Shown: one piece after another, positions 45,948-57,457 of the stretch
How positions within the stretch are numbered: the stretch's first letter is position 1
Layout of the letters: each line of letters begins with the position of its first letter
Translations under genes and position numbers: made by a program
The notes under the pieces: generated by a model
Told to the model about the DNA's origin: nothing
Databases searched by the model: none
The model's input: only the letters and a program-made list of their open reading frames with translations
NCBI GenBank assembly: GCA_027886175.1
Contig: JAJNNQ010000026.1
Coordinates: 17,231,501 to 17,295,500, forward strand
Direction of reading: 5' to 3'
Length of the DNA stretch: 64,000 bases
Source: Phylloscopus collybita
Lineage: Eukaryota; Chordata; Aves; Passeriformes; Phylloscopidae

Positions 45948-48900
45948 ATAATGATGATATCTAAAGATAAGGGCCTCTTGGGAACAACTAAGTGCAGGAA
46001 CTCCATCTTATCAGGCATTGCTGGATGGTCCTTAAAGGGATGAATATTTCAGCCTCAGTGATAGGCAAACAGCTCAGGTGGATTGAGGCTGTATTGGGAC
46101 AAATTGTCTCTATTCTAGTTAATCTCTTGGTTGTTGCGGTAAAAGATGAGGCTGAAGCACCAACCCACCAAACCCACTTGTCCCTTCCCAGTATTGTGGG
46201 ACAGTTTGGCCCTATCAGCAAATGCATTTTCTGCAATTAATTTTGGGAATTCTGAATAATTTCACAGAAGATGCAAATCTGAGAGGTTTGACTGAGGGCA
46301 AGGACTGCCCAGCCAACTCTTGCAGTGGGGACAGACCCACATGGATGAACTCAGGCAAGGGGAGAGCACTAGGCAGTCAGGTGAGGAGCTGGACATTGAT
46401 TAGCTTGGTTAGCTTATCTTCCTGGCATGGAGCTATGAGCAGGGTTGCTCTGAGAGACCTCTGGGAGCCTCCTTGCCCCCATGCTCTCCATCTTTCATTA
46501 ACACAGCAAGTAGGTATATGCCCCCAGTGCACAGAGCTGTAGCCTCTGTGTTCTCCTCTGTGACAACACCAGTGGTCCTCCTTCCTGCTGACAGCAGACC
46601 TGAGAAATGTTTCAGCATAATTTATAGAATAGCTGTAGGTGAGAAAATGTCTGTATCACAGTGATGCAGAGGGAACTGAAAGTGTCTGTTATCACTGAGG
46701 AAGCACCAGGGAAGGGGACCATTTATTTATCAGATTCCTTCTCTGGAAAGGATGTTCTCATCCACCCTAGGGGTGACTTTGCCGACAGATCTTTCCATCC
46801 TCAGGGGAGCAGAGGAGGATTCAAGCACCTGCTCTCTGTATTGCCTGTACTACCTCAGTGATCAAGAAGGAAATCATTAGACAGACCAGACTTCCAGCTT
46901 CCATTATTTTTAACAGGCACTGCACATTTAATTTGAAGTGCACAATGCTAATATTTACCTTCAAGTGTCAAAGGAGACTATAAAGATCTTTATGGATCTT
47001 CACACTTCAAGGACTTAATTCATTAAAAATAATTATACATATAGGGGGATTACTTCCACGGTGGAGCTGAGATGTGCCATCAGTTGCCAAGTCGGAAAGT
47101 ACGGCATGCATGCTATACATCTCTGTGTCAGCTTTTATGTGAGAGAGGAGGGCTCTTCTACATTGGAACATATGTGTGTAAACAGGGCTGAGAGGAGATC
47201 TCGCTGGAATTCACTGCTGAATAAATTAGGCAAAGTCACCGTGTGGCATTGCAGACTCCCAATGCTGCAGACAAACTCTTTTGTGCTTGCCCATCTCCTT
47301 CACCTCAACCCAAATACTCCACACGCCTCTTCATTTTAGAATGAAAGCAGTTTTACAAAGAAAAATATAAGAAATTGGCTTTGATTTTTCTTTGCCCCTC
47401 AGAGATTTCAAGGTGTTCAATGATTTGTTTCCAACAGTGCCAGTTTTACAAGATTGAGGCTTTTAGCCTTAAATTCTGCATTATTTTGTGAGAGCGGACA
47501 GACACTTTCTCATCCTTGAAATGTGTCAGTTGTTTAAGGGGCAGATGCTGCAATTTTGAGCAGGTAACTGGAAAGAAATTACTGCTGGAGTCAACGGCCA
47601 AGAGGAGGCAGTCAATTAAATTCTCAGACACTAATAATCTGTTCTTACTTGTAAATCATGAGGACTCTGTTTTAAGTGCTTGGAAAACTTCAAAAATGAA
47701 TCATGTAATAACAAGCGCCTTCTTTTTCAAAAATAATATTAATAATTTAGGCTGTCTGTTTTACTGCAAGGAGCATGTATTGATCTGACCTACTTGTATG
47801 CCACCACCAGCCCAAACTGTGAGAGCGTCTCAGCTCTCATCACACGCACAAGGAAGTAGCGGGAAAAGAATGTCTTTCCTGTCTCACTGCTCGTGCTTGA
47901 GGTGTGCTGGTTTTGCAGAACAGCTGTCATAAACAGGCTTTTTTTTCTCCTTGTGAAGAATCCCATGGCCATTTACCTCGTCTTGCCTCAGAGAACTTTC
48001 ACACCTCTGCTCAGCCCCTGCAAAACTCCTGCTGGTTGAACTTGCCAGCCTTCTGGCACTGTCACTTCCCTGGGTGCCAGGGGCTCAGTCACCCTGGGGA
48101 CCAGGCTGAGGCAGGGAGGAAAGACTTCCCAAGGGTCAGGACAGGGAGATCTTGCAGTACTGCACCATATATTCTTAATGTTATGTGTTAATACCTGTGC
48201 TCAGGAGACAGCTCTGAGAGTAGAATCTGAGGATGAAAGTGTCACAGCAGCGTGTGCTGTTTAGTAGATTTTCAGCCCAATTTGCACAAGTTGGTGTAGT
48301 CCTGAGACTATGGCAGTTTAGTCCACTTTTTAGCTAAGGGATCTTACCTCTCTTCATAAAATCTCACAGAATTTTGCTGGCTGTAGGAACACAACCCAAC
48401 TGCTGTTGCTGGCAGTGAAAGTTTTGTGGCATATGAAGAACATTAGGACATTATTTGGAATCCATTGCAACATTAGACATTTGCCTTTGACATCAGAAAG
48501 GTGGTAATGATGAGATGTGCTCCGAGGGTACATCTCATTTAATAGTGCCTATTACAGTTGACACACACAAGCATGAACCATGCTATCTTGCATTTTTGCA
48601 AATAATATTTATTCCACAAAGAAGTTCATGCATGCAGAATAAATAGCACCTTCCTGGTGAAAGCATATAATTAGCTGAAATCCAAGAAGTGACAAATATT
48701 TGCTTTGCTGAAAGTTACTGAATGAGATTCTCAAGTTTGAAGTATTTCAGAGATAGAAATGACAGCCTTCACAGTTTCATCATTTTTTGGTGCTGATAAT
48801 TCGCACTGGTTGCAGGTAGCAAATTCCTAGCTAATGCAGAAATTATTTACCCTGTTCCACCTTTCAACTCTCTTCTCATTTCCGTTTTGCCTTCTTGCAT

Positions 48901-49056
48901 CTCTGCACACCTCCATTCTTATGGATAATTCAGGGAAGCTGTAGCACCTTCCAAACATCATGGACTAAAGCCCTTCAGCTGTTCTTCAAATGGCCTGAAA
49001 ATGTTTCTGTTGCAATTGAATATTAACCCATATTTATGTGTCTATATTTTTTTATT

Positions 49057-49063
<7 letters not shown>
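45948..49063. other. Non-coding stretch, no gene seen
   Basis: Frames reach 106 codons (46222-46542, plus) but overlap frames on the other strand and have no recognisable protein features. No RNA gene, CpG island or identifiable transposon was seen. Confidence 0.55.

Positions 49064-49108
<45 letters not shown>
49064..49108. repeat. Poly(A) tract, 45 bp
   Basis: Uninterrupted run of 45 A, preceded by an AT-rich TTTTTTATTTATTTGT. It is the longest pure homopolymer in the window. No retroelement body is recognisable immediately upstream. Confidence 0.95.
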
Positions 49109-49111
<3 letters not shown>

Positions 49112-49683
49112 TTCCATTTTGACATTCATGATAGTTCAGGTTTTTAATTTTGAAATAACTTTTGTTATCAAAGGTTTAAATGTATCAAAGTAAAATGAAT
49201 TGTGACCCCAAATATTTATGAAAAATCTATCGCCTACTGATTTGATCTGATAAACCACAGGAGATTAATTAGTCTTGGTTATGTGACTTTTCAAGCACTA
49301 AATGTGGCTGAAGGGGTTTTGATTTTTGTAGTTTAAGCCTGTATTTTCATGTAGTTATATTAAATATATAACATATAGGGGAATTTGCTATATGGCAGCA
49401 TTTACCACTGGTATGATGATTTTACCCCAAATATGAAAATCTCCATTTACCAAGAGCTAAAAGGCTATTTTCATAATGAGAGTAAGTCTAATTTTTCATC
49501 CATTAACTCAAAACTGCTCCTTTTCAATTGTTTTAAATGATTTTGTACAGTAATTAAAAAACTACTATAAAAATAACCTTTATTTCCCTTTTAAAGTCAG
49601 AAGGTATGAAATACACACTGAGCAATCTAGATGAAATCTTTTTCTAAGAAACAGGCTACAGTGTCTTAAAATAGACCATAAGA

Positions 49684-49826
49684 CTCCTCTCCTCTCCTCT
49701 CCTCTCCTCTCCTCTCCTCTCCTCTCCTCTCCTCTCCTCTCCTCTCCTCTCCTCTCCTCTCCTCTCCTCTCCTCTCCTCTCCTCTCCTCTCCTCTCCTCT
49801 CCTCTCCTCTCCTCTCTTCTCCTCTT
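49684..49826. repeat. (CTCCT)n pentanucleotide microsatellite, pure pyrimidine
   Basis: 143 bases of pure C/T, about 28 CTCCT units. The array is perfect until one CTTCT variant near 49816. Homopurine-homopyrimidine arrays with mirror symmetry can form triplex (H-DNA) structures and are prone to slippage, so the length is likely to vary between individuals and in assemblies. Confidence 0.97.
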
Positions 49827-50267
49827 GCACGCTTTAGTGCATCTTTAATATTCTTGGTGGGAAAAAGAGATTTTAACCTTTCTTTCAGTGCAGAGGACTT
49901 TTACCTAGACAGATATTTCATGGTGAATGAAAAAAACCAAAAAACTCAAGAAGTAACAGAGAACTCTGCCCCAAAGATACCCAGAATTGACTGCCCTGCT
50001 TCACATTGAGAAAGTCTGACATATGTCCATGGTGCTTTTAGCTCTAGTCAAAAGTCCAGACAAGTGAAACATCTAATTCTAATGTTAAAATTAGAAGAAA
50101 TTAAACTTCCATAAAACCCAGTAACTGTATCAAACTCAAATATCTTTCCTGCCCCTGCTCTGTTTATGCAAATACATTTATACTCTTCCATAAACAAGCA
50201 GTGTAGCAACTTGAAAGTTTAAAAATAAAACTTCTGTAGAGAAATTAGCTTTAATTATTTCAAAGTG

Positions 50268-50374
50268 CTCTTTTCCTTTTCCTCCTTTTCCTCCTTTTCC
50301 TCTTTTTTCTTTTTCTTTTTCTTTTTCTTTTTCTTTTTCTTTTTCTTTTTCTTTTTCTTTTTCTTTTTCTTTTC
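50268..50374. repeat. Pyrimidine tract with (TTTTC)n array
   Basis: 107 uninterrupted pyrimidines. Three CCTCCTTTT-like units pass into about 16 TTTTC/CTTTT units with regular period 5. It has the same strand bias as the (CTCCT)n array 440 bp upstream. Confidence 0.96.
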
Positions 50375-52500
50375 AATGGATTTTGTGATTTAAGGTTATG
50401 CTGTGTTGGGGTTTGGGTTTTTTAGAGCTGCGAATGTCTTTCTTCATTTGGCTTGTAGACAGTCCTTTCACAGTGTGGTGCTATTGCAGGTGAGGAGCAT
50501 CTGTGCCTCTGCCAGGCATGTGTTTGATAAGGATGTTGACAGGTCAGAGGTTGTCACCATTAATCCCAAAAAGCTATTTCTGACTAACCATCATGACAGA
50601 AACACACTGTAATAAGACTACCAGGTTCAGTATTGATTTCCCATCTAATATAATATCATGATTGTATATTACTTGTTTTTGCACTTTATTATTCCCTAGG
50701 ATGTTAACTTTGAAGTTTTAAAAGCATTTAGTTCTACAGCTGCAATTCTTAACACCTCTGCAGAGTTCTATGCATCACTTTGTCACCTTCCTCTCCCCTA
50801 AGTGCTCAGCTGATCTGGTGCAGTGGAAAAACCCTGTCTATTCTGTTCATCAGGAGGTACTGACTCCTGAAACAACAGAGTTTTAGAAGATGCAGCACTA
50901 CTAGAAAGGACTTTTTAAAATAAAACAATAAATAAGCATCTGTATTCCCTGGAACATCTTTACAGGGTAAGAGGAAGGTTCATCAGAGAGCCCTGCACTC
51001 ATGGGGATTTAGGAGACTTGACTTCACTGTTGACTCTCAGAAGGGACCAATTGTTCTCTGCTGGTCCATCTCCCCACTGTCTCTCTTTTGTCTGTCTTAC
51101 TGCTGTGGACTTTGAGGTCTTTGGGACATTCTTCTCCCGAATGCTCTTATCCATCCATCAGCTGGGTTCTCCTACAAGCTGCTGTACATATCTAGAGCAG
51201 TGCAAGTCAATTAGAATACAAAATGGTTAATTGAATTCTCCTTTGTTCCCTGGTGATATTCAGGAGGACAGCACATGGTACCTGCAGATGGATTGCAGCT
51301 AAATAGCCTTTTAAAGCTGCAAGCAGAAGTGGAAGTTTGTTTTCATTCATTTTCTCTCTCTCGTTCAGATACAGCAAAACATTTATTAATCCTCCTCCAA
51401 ACCATATGCCAAGTGTCTAATGAGTGGTAGGTTAAGTTAATCATATACAACCAACCAAGTGTAGTAGAAAAAACATTGCAGAGTAGATGAAAAAGCTAAT
51501 ACTGTAGATCTGAGTTACTTAAGTAAGTGAAGGAGATGAAGAATATGCAGGGTCAGGTCCTCCAGGATGTTCAAATAAATATTGAGTCAGCCAAAATTCT
51601 TCTGGGTTCTTGAGGGGCTCTCCCTGCAACTTTTGAACTTCTAGCAGGGACAACTTCACAGCTTTTGTGAAGGCTCAGCTGCAAGTATTGCTGGCCCTGC
51701 TTTTTTACATTTAGGGGTAATTCTGAAGGCTTAGAAGACACAGACATATATACAGACTTCATTACATGGTTGCTTTATGCCCTAAGGAACCAGGAGAAAA
51801 CTGAACCAAGAGATTTTCCAGGCTTACCTGTGGGGTATCTGAATTACTGAATGAACCCATACTTAAGTTTTCCAGACATATTTTATTGATGAAGTGTCAT
51901 GACTGCTCATAAACTGTGATAACAGAGAACATCTGCAAACTTAGCAAGGAAGAGCTGGAGGAATTTTTTTTTTTTTCACTGTTCCACCAGTTTTACCAGG
52001 TTGTGGTATCTGTTATGATCTTCTTGCTGGGACAGCAAATGCTGACTGTGAAAAATGAGTGTTGACAAATTCTGTGCAAATTTCTGTGCGTTGTTCAGTG
52101 CCAAGTTATAACTTGTAACAGCTCTTCTATTCACAAGAAATTAGCCTGCAATGCTTGCCAAACTAGAGCAGTTTTGTGGCAGGACTAGGAAGACACCATC
52201 ACACTCATTTCTTTTGAGCCCTAATTTGACCCAAAGATTTGATTTCCAGCTTCCATAAATTCACTAACTACTAACCCACTCCTCCAGCTAGGCCCTTGAG
52301 TCCTTTACTTGCTGGAAATTATGCTCCTATTTAATTATAAATATTTATAAAACCTCTGTGATCTTTAAAAATGTGAGAACTATCTCGTGTTTATAATTGT
52401 TATAAAAAATATCCCAAACCCACTAATTGAATGAATCTTTCAAATGTGAGCAATTTTTTATTTGAATTCTACATCCTTATGTATTATGTAACAATTAGTA
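50375..52500. other. Non-coding stretch, no gene seen
   Basis: The largest frame is 70 codons. A T-run of 14 bases occurs at about 51963-51976. No recognised repeat, RNA gene or exon. The segment before the candidate element at 52.5 kb is very AT-rich (52320-52500). Confidence 0.55.
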
Positions 52501-52990
52501 ATGATGTGATGGATAATTTTTTTGGAACAGTTCCTGATTCCATTACTCAACTACTCGATCGACCAGTAATTATGAATCATATCTTTAATTAGCTGCCGCT
52601 CTTCAGAAACATATGAAAGCCAAGGGCATAAAGTAATTGGCATAAAAGTTTTCCTAATTAATTTATCTGTCTATGTGAGTAACCGGGACTGGAGTCAGGG
52701 GAACATTTATAACTCCAGGAAGGCCAGCCCTAAAACCCAATGTCAAATGAGATTTATATTTCTGAATTATAAAAAGAACAACAACAAGCCACAAAATTAC
52801 ATTATCCCCAACTCCAACAATAAAGCACATAATGCGTTGTTCAGAGATGAGCAAAAACTTCTTATTGATCCAATTCATTTTCATCGTATTCTCCAGTGGG
52901 TCTTTCAAATCTCTCTGGCTATTTCCCTCATTCCACATAGTAACAGTAATCAAGCACATTAAGCAATTCATTAAACAACAGCCCCACTGA
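52500..52990. promoter_or_regulatory. Candidate conserved non-coding element
   Basis: A complex, repeat-free block. It contains CTACTCGATCGACC at about 52551-52564, TAATTA at 52567-52572, TTTAATTAG at 52584-52592, AAAGTAATTGG near 52630-52640, and CTAATTAATTTATC near 52654-52667. This is a dense set of homeodomain core sites around an unusual CG-containing palindrome CGATCG. A 134-codon minus-strand frame and a 95-codon plus-strand frame cross it, but neither has protein-like features. Enhancer identity is inference. Confidence 0.38.
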
Positions 52991-53661
52991 CCACAGGGAG
53001 TATTACAGCTAACATTCATTAGGCAACTAGCAACTTTATTTAAGCAGAAGAGAGCTGGGGAGTGCAAGACTCAATTCTTTGTCTTTTGGGAGTCTGTGGC
53101 CCACCTAAGCAGTGCTGGATCTGCTTTTCACAAACTATAAAACCTTTAAGCTTGTTGGCACAGACAGTGCCTGTTTCAAGGAGCCGCCTGGGAGAGAAGA
53201 CAAAACTGAGTGTGTGCTAGTTTAATTCTCAGCCTGCCAAAGATTAAGGTAAAATCTGAGCTCATTTTTAAGTGAGGGTTGTCAAGATTTATGCCTGATA
53301 TAAAACTAAAACCTTACAGTATTGATATTTAGGTCCTATATTTTTCAGATCTGATTTCAAGAGGGCAAAAGCTGTAAAGCATCCAGGTTTGTTCATCTGA
53401 ATATCCTGGTTTGCCTGGCACTTTGCAGTAAAAGTGATATATATGGTCCTTCATAATAACAGAGGAAAGGCTAAAACAACAATGGAAGAAAAATCCTTCT
53501 TACAAACAACAATTAGAAAAGTATTAGAAAAGTTAAACTGATATGCCTGTACAGTGTTTCTGACCTAATTAATGAAGAACCTAAGATTCATGTTTGTTGC
53601 AAAGTCCCTGAAAATGAGAAAAGTCACATGAACAAATGCACTGCTGTTCTCTTGCTTGTTC

Positions 53662-53682
53662 ATTTATTTATTTATTTATTTC
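53662..53682. repeat. (TTTA)n microsatellite, about 5 units
   Basis: CATTTATTTATTTATTTATT, a short perfect tetranucleotide array. Confidence 0.9.
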
Positions 53683-53927
53683 TAATTGGTACATATTACA
53701 GAAAAGAGGAAATTAGACAATATTACTTGGCATTACTTTTTTGTATAAGAATTCCTACAGATATCCAAGCTATTTTTGTGAAAAGTTTACACTCCGAAAG
53801 AATTAACCCAGATTTTTAAGTAGCTATTTTTCATTGTCCACTATGTGAACCCACAGAATGAATACAATATGTATGAATCAGAAAAAAAACCCCACCTTCT
53901 CCTTCTGTAGTGTTATTATTTTCTGTT

Positions 53928-54011
53928 CACAGAATCACAGAATTGTTATGGTTGGAAGGAACCTCTGTAGATCCTCTAGTCCAACCCCTCTGGCACAACC
54001 AAGTTTGGAAC
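53928..54011 (-). mobile_element. CR1 LINE 3'-end fragment (antisense)
   Basis: CACAGAATCACAGAATTG at 53929-53946, then TTATGGTTGGAAGGAACCTC and GATCCTCTAGTCCAACCCCT, is the classic antisense avian CR1 3' terminus. It includes two copies of the terminal ATTCTGTG octamer on the minus strand. Only about 80 bp is present, a typical severe 5' truncation. Together with the copy at 45.16 kb it identifies the host as a bird. Confidence 0.88.
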
Positions 54012-55724
54012 AGTTTCTGTTAAATTATACAATGCTTTAAATGACTTGGCTTCTTGTGTGGTGTAACAGAGTATAAATCCATCGATTTCAGAGGACCTAG
54101 ATAAACGAAAAAGTTATTTTTTTAGTCATGGCCTTATCCTAGCTTTAAAATCATCAACTACAGCATTCATGTTATTCTCTATTACTGATACAGAAATTCA
54201 GACAATTCAAAAGAATTAATGGCACTACTGATTACTGACACTTATAGCTGGAAAGCAAATACAACTCTGCTATAGTTTGAAAATACATTTCTGGCGTGTT
54301 TAATTATTTGAAACATGATGATTAAACCTCCAAACCAACGTCTCCAGAGTAATTTGCCATCATGGCCAGAAACATGGTAAGAGCTTCTTGCCAGATGTTA
54401 GATGTTCTTCCTGTCTGGATGGACCCATATCTGGGGAGTGCAGTAATCTCTCACAGAGGGAAAGTCAAGGGACAAACTTATTTCCCTGTATTAGAAAGAT
54501 GAAGCTTGACAATGGATGGAGTTTCATCCTAGAAGGTAGCTGAGAAGTTCACTTAATCTCTGTTACCTGCTTGTAACAAAAGTTGTATAGAGGTGGAGAG
54601 GTGGTGGGACAAAACGCTGATGTGAAAATGAGCTCCAGAAAGTGGGGTGGGCTGTTGGAAGAACACAGAGGTCAACTAAAGCCCATGGGGCCCTGCTGCC
54701 TCCTGTGCTCCACCACTCATCAGCACTATAATTCATAAGAAATCAGCAGAAAATGAGACATTTATCTCACCCAGACATCTTGACAGCCCTTGTAAGCAGA
54801 ACACATTTGGTTGTGTGACCAAATATTTTGGGATAACATGAACCCTGGGTCCATGTTTCTGGCCAGGCAATTCAGAGCCCATACAATAGCTGAGGCTCTA
54901 ACCTTGTTATGAGATTTAAAGGGCAAAGAGGGTACCATGCTTATTCATGACACAGAGCCTGTGATTTCAGCTCTGCCAGACTACTCCTGGAAGAGAGCTA
55001 GTGACTTATTTTGTTAGCAACAGAAAGTACTACAAAAGGCATATCTAACATATACAGTTGAATGCTTGCATTTCCTGTACTTGTTTTCAAGAGTGGCATA
55101 TAAATGCATTTGTACTAAAGTGGAGAGTTTATTACATATGATGAATGGCACTGAAATATCAGTTTTATCCTTCCTGTAAAAACAAGGGCCATAACTCATG
55201 ACAGGTGCAGGCAGCCTCCAGATGCCAACAGTGGTATTGGTTTCAGGGCCAGAACCAGGAATACATAGATAATTTTGTTAATTCCCTATATTATATTATT
55301 AAATTCTTACCTGCAGTGTGAGAGAGTTTATCATGGAATCAGCTGACCAAAAATACATCTTAAATATTTTATTACCAAAAATTAAATGTGTGCTGCAATC
55401 TGAGCCCTTTTCAAACTTTATGCATTGTACAGCAAACTCTGGTCAGTGGATGCAAAGTTTTTGATATTTTAAAATTTATTTTTGGTAACTGGATGTTTGA
55501 ATACCATCTTTTTATGTTGGGAACTTTTAAACGTCTTTTAAACATCAGATCCAGGCATGGAAGATCTTATTTATACATATGTATTAACAAATCCTATTGA
55601 AATGGAGGGACACTGTCACTTTATTTATTAAAACTACAGGATCTCTGGGGAACTTGCTCTGCATTTCTCTAAAACCTTGATTACATCTCCCAGAATTAGG
55701 ATAATATTGCAGTTCTTGCTTTCT
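54012..55724. other. Non-coding stretch, no gene seen
   Basis: Frames up to 70 codons only, none convincing. Composition is mixed and no repeat family was recognised. Confidence 0.55.
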
Positions 55725-55855
55725 AGGTGAGACGAGGCACAAAAAGGAATTTACTTGTCCAAAAGTCCCATAGGGAAACTCCAACAGGGCATTGATGCAA
55801 ATCAGAGTGACCCAAGGTCCAGGCAAATGCTGTAACCCCTCGACAAGGGGGCATT
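55725..55855 (-). repeat. MIR-like SINE relic (antisense)
   Basis: The plus strand reads TTCTAGGTGAGACGAGGCAC, then AATTTACTTGTCCAAAAGTC, then CCATAGGGAAACTCC, then a CCAAGGTCCAGGCAAATGC block and TAACCCCTCGACAAGG. The order mirrors the antisense amniote MIR/CORE-SINE (GAGGCACAGAGAGATTAAG, ACTTGCCCAAGGTCACACAGGG, CCCAAGTCCAGGCTAATGCCCTAACC). It is the fullest SINE relic in the window. A 108-codon minus-strand frame over it is incidental. Confidence 0.6.
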
Positions 55856-57204
55856 TAACAGCATTATATTCATCCTTTTTCCTTTTACTCTTGTTCTGTT
55901 CTTCCACCACTTCATTACCTCACTGATTTCAAGGAGCTCCCACTTCCTCTTGGAAAACTTTGAAAAGCATTTGTTTTTAGAAACCATTTTGCTGATTTGT
56001 AGTTTACCTTATATACCTCCTTCTTTATTATTATGCAAATGCCTTTGGAAGAATAAACACACTTCTGAAGAATTGCCCTGCTAATACTGCTTATTTGTGT
56101 CTGCAGACATTCTCATTTTGCTCTTGTAAACACAAGCAGGAAGTATGGAACATACAGGAGAACAGACCACGAATCAAGTTCACATATTCCTTAAATATTT
56201 TGTGGAGGCATCTTGAGAACACTGAGTTTGCAGGTCTACCTTATCTGAGGCTTGGATTTTATTTTCACTGAGTATTTACAAAAATGGTCTCTATAAGAAA
56301 AGATTTGGCTGCATTAGAATTGCACTCCTGCTGATCTCTGGTATGACAGATGGGATCAGCTGAGCTGCTTTAAATGACAGTCTCTGCAGGAAGACAGACA
56401 GAGAAGGAGACTTGTCATTACTTACAACCCATCAAAACACAAATCTGACTTCAGTAAAATCTTCACAGTGTCCAGCATAACTTTCACACACACTATCCAA
56501 CAAAATACAGCCTAAATCACCATGGGGTGAGAACAAACTGGTTGAGGACTTCTGTTTTGAGAACAGTCACCAGTCTCTTTCTGTCATTAGATGACCCCAG
56601 CAGGCTTTGCAACACATGGTGAGGAACCTGTGCAAGGCTTGAGTGGGGGTAAGGCTCTCCCTCATGCCCATGATGGAGGACAACATAAAAGTTAGAAGGG
56701 GGGTGAGTGTGGGAGGGCTAGCTAAACTTGGTGAAGACAGGGTTGAGGAAAGATACTGGAAATTATCTGCTTGATTCTACCCATCTTCTCCCCCCCTTAA
56801 TGTTTCTAGACCTAAGTTTGAATTGCTTTTCATCCCTTCCCTCTCTGCTTGCCACAGGCACAAATGGTTAACGGAAATTAGCCATGCATATACAGTGAGA
56901 GATCTAGGTTGCCCTGGCTGCATCCTAGTGCAAGGGTTGAGATAGCAAATCTCTGTAAGATTGCAATGTTACTATGGCATTTTCAAGCCATCATTACATT
57001 CACTTTGATTACCTTATCCATTTCTGTTCCCTTGTCCTTACTTTTATTTTGTCTATAGACTTTAAACTCTCAAGCTAGGAAGTGTTCCTGTGTTTGTATG
57101 GGGCCCAGCAGCAGGGTTTTGTTCTTGGCAGATCTCCAGATACAAGTGTACAAACCCAATTAATAATAATGTACCGTTCAACTACAGTTGATATGTACAT
57201 GGGC
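55856..57204. other. Non-coding stretch, no gene seen
   Basis: No frame above about 60 codons and no recognised repeat. A short CCCCCC run at 56791-56796 lies in a pyrimidine-rich patch. Confidence 0.55.
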
Positions 57205-57249
57205 AGCATTTAAATACTAATAATACTAAATTATTAGTATTTAAATGCT
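57205..57249. repeat. Perfect 20-bp inverted repeat with 5-base loop
   Basis: Arms 57205-57224 and 57230-57249 are exact reverse complements around the loop ACTAA; the arm is AGCATTTAAATACTAATAAT. It is AT-rich but fully paired. A further 7-bp AAATGCT/AGCATTT pair follows at 57256-57262 and 57273-57279, repeating the hairpin's end motif. Confidence 0.9.
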
Positions 57250-57430
57250 AAGAAAAAATGCTAATTTTTTTCAGCATTTAAAAATGCATAAAACTATACT
57301 GACAATGACAAATTTAATTGTCAGGCTTCTCACCACTAGGTCTCGCTTGCAAAGTCTGAGAGCTACAAAGGCACTTTGTTGCCCAATTCCCCTTCCATTT
57401 TACCAAATATTGGTATCAATATTTGATATT

Positions 57431-57457
57431 GTTATCAAATTTAACAAATTTGATAAC
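57431..57457. repeat. Perfect 12-bp inverted repeat with 3-base loop
   Basis: GTTATCAAATTT (57431-57442), loop AAC, AAATTTGATAAC (57446-57457). It lies about 180 bp after the 20-bp hairpin and just after near-palindromes TACCAAATATTGGTA and ATCAATATTTGAT at 57401-57426. Confidence 0.9.

Noticed and set aside
52663..53067. 134-codon minus-strand frame
   Set aside because: It shows no protein-like composition and lies over an enhancer-like block with a 95-codon frame on the opposite strand. Nothing supports an exon.
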